From Henriciella sp. (GTDB taxonomy: Bacteria; Pseudomonadota; Alphaproteobacteria; Caulobacterales; Hyphomonadaceae), in the NCBI RefSeq assembly GCF_029937755.1, contig NZ_JAPYPG010000004.1, positions 355,366 to 419,365 on the forward strand: DNA of 64,000 bases, given 5' to 3'. This document shows, in pieces, positions 63,947 through 64,000 of the stretch. A program made the position numbers and the translations under genes. The stretch's first letter is position 1. Each line of letters opens with the position of its first letter. The notes beneath the pieces are model-generated. The model saw only the letters and a list, made by a program, of their open reading frames with translations. It did no database searches and was not told where the DNA came from.

Positions 63947-64000
63947 TGGTGGGCGGTACTGGGATCGAACCAGTGACCCCTACGATGTCAACGTAGTGCT
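63947..64000 (-). tRNA. tRNA-Val(GAC), 3' part
   Basis: Minus strand; cut by the window end. Visible are the anticodon arm (CTACG-TTGACAT-CGTAG, anticodon GAC), T-arm (CTGG-TTCGATC-CCAG) and the encoded CCA. The 287 bp between it and tRNA-Leu hold nothing I can support. Confidence 0.9.

Overview
The window is ordinary, GC-rich chromosomal DNA of an alphaproteobacterium. A Hyphomonadaceae-like or Caulobacterales-like organism fits best. The reasons are a PodJ-type polarity protein with a CtrA-type box upstream, an intact beta-oxidation operon, the non-essential ATP-dependent DNA ligase repair set, CCA-encoding tRNA genes, dense packing with many 4-nt or tail-to-tail gene overlaps, and strong preference for GC-ending codons. 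I see no rRNA, CRISPR array, transposase, integrase or prophage. Family assignments come from motifs I can read in the translations; no database search was run.

Layout. 0-13 kb holds small enzymes and conserved proteins: a PNPOx-fold protein, an Asp/Glu racemase homologue with an altered active site, two SDR or hydrolase genes, RluE, an EF-hand protein, MAPEG, ArsC-like, an XRE regulator plus membrane protein pair with a striking double operator, DUF2164, a phosphodiester glycosidase, an ABC-F ATPase and TesB. 13-24 kb has a FATP-type acyl-CoA synthetase and three members of the ligase-associated repair set (Lhr-like helicase, MBL exonuclease, ATP-dependent ligase), interrupted by unrelated genes. 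The helicase carries an in-frame palindromic repeat. 24-28 kb is podJ.

28-35.5 kb is a fatty-acid region: a MerR regulator, a DmdC/FadE5-type acyl-CoA dehydrogenase, then an operon of LCAD-type dehydrogenase, thiolase and FadJ-like bifunctional enzyme. A 16-bp motif (consensus about TTGACGTnnrCGTAAA) occurs twice before merR, once before the operon and once between a divergent FAD monooxygenase and two PaaI thioesterases at 42.2 kb. It therefore outlines a probable local regulon.

35.6-48 kb: OmpA lipoprotein, SRAP/YedK DNA-crosslink protein, TetR plus HSL-type esterase, M23 peptidase, AmpG-like MFS overlapping a GNAT-nitrilase fusion, RecQ and a histone-deacetylase-family enzyme. 49-64 kb: MATE, PyrD, DUF952, an S24/HTH regulator, LysR, a candidate small RNA with its own terminator and CU-rich loop, Dps, an aspartate aminotransferase, UvrC-PgsA, a DsbA-like protein, NUDIX, a 26-codon membrane microprotein ahead of a Ca2+/Na+ antiporter, a FolM-like SDR, threonine aldolase, TetR, tRNA-Leu(CAG) with an apparently defective acceptor stem, and the 3' part of tRNA-Val(GAC).

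No large unknown system is evident. The best leads are regulatory and small-scale: the MerR regulon, the paired XRE operators, the candidate sRNA, the microproteins, the palindromes inside coding genes and the odd tRNA-Leu.
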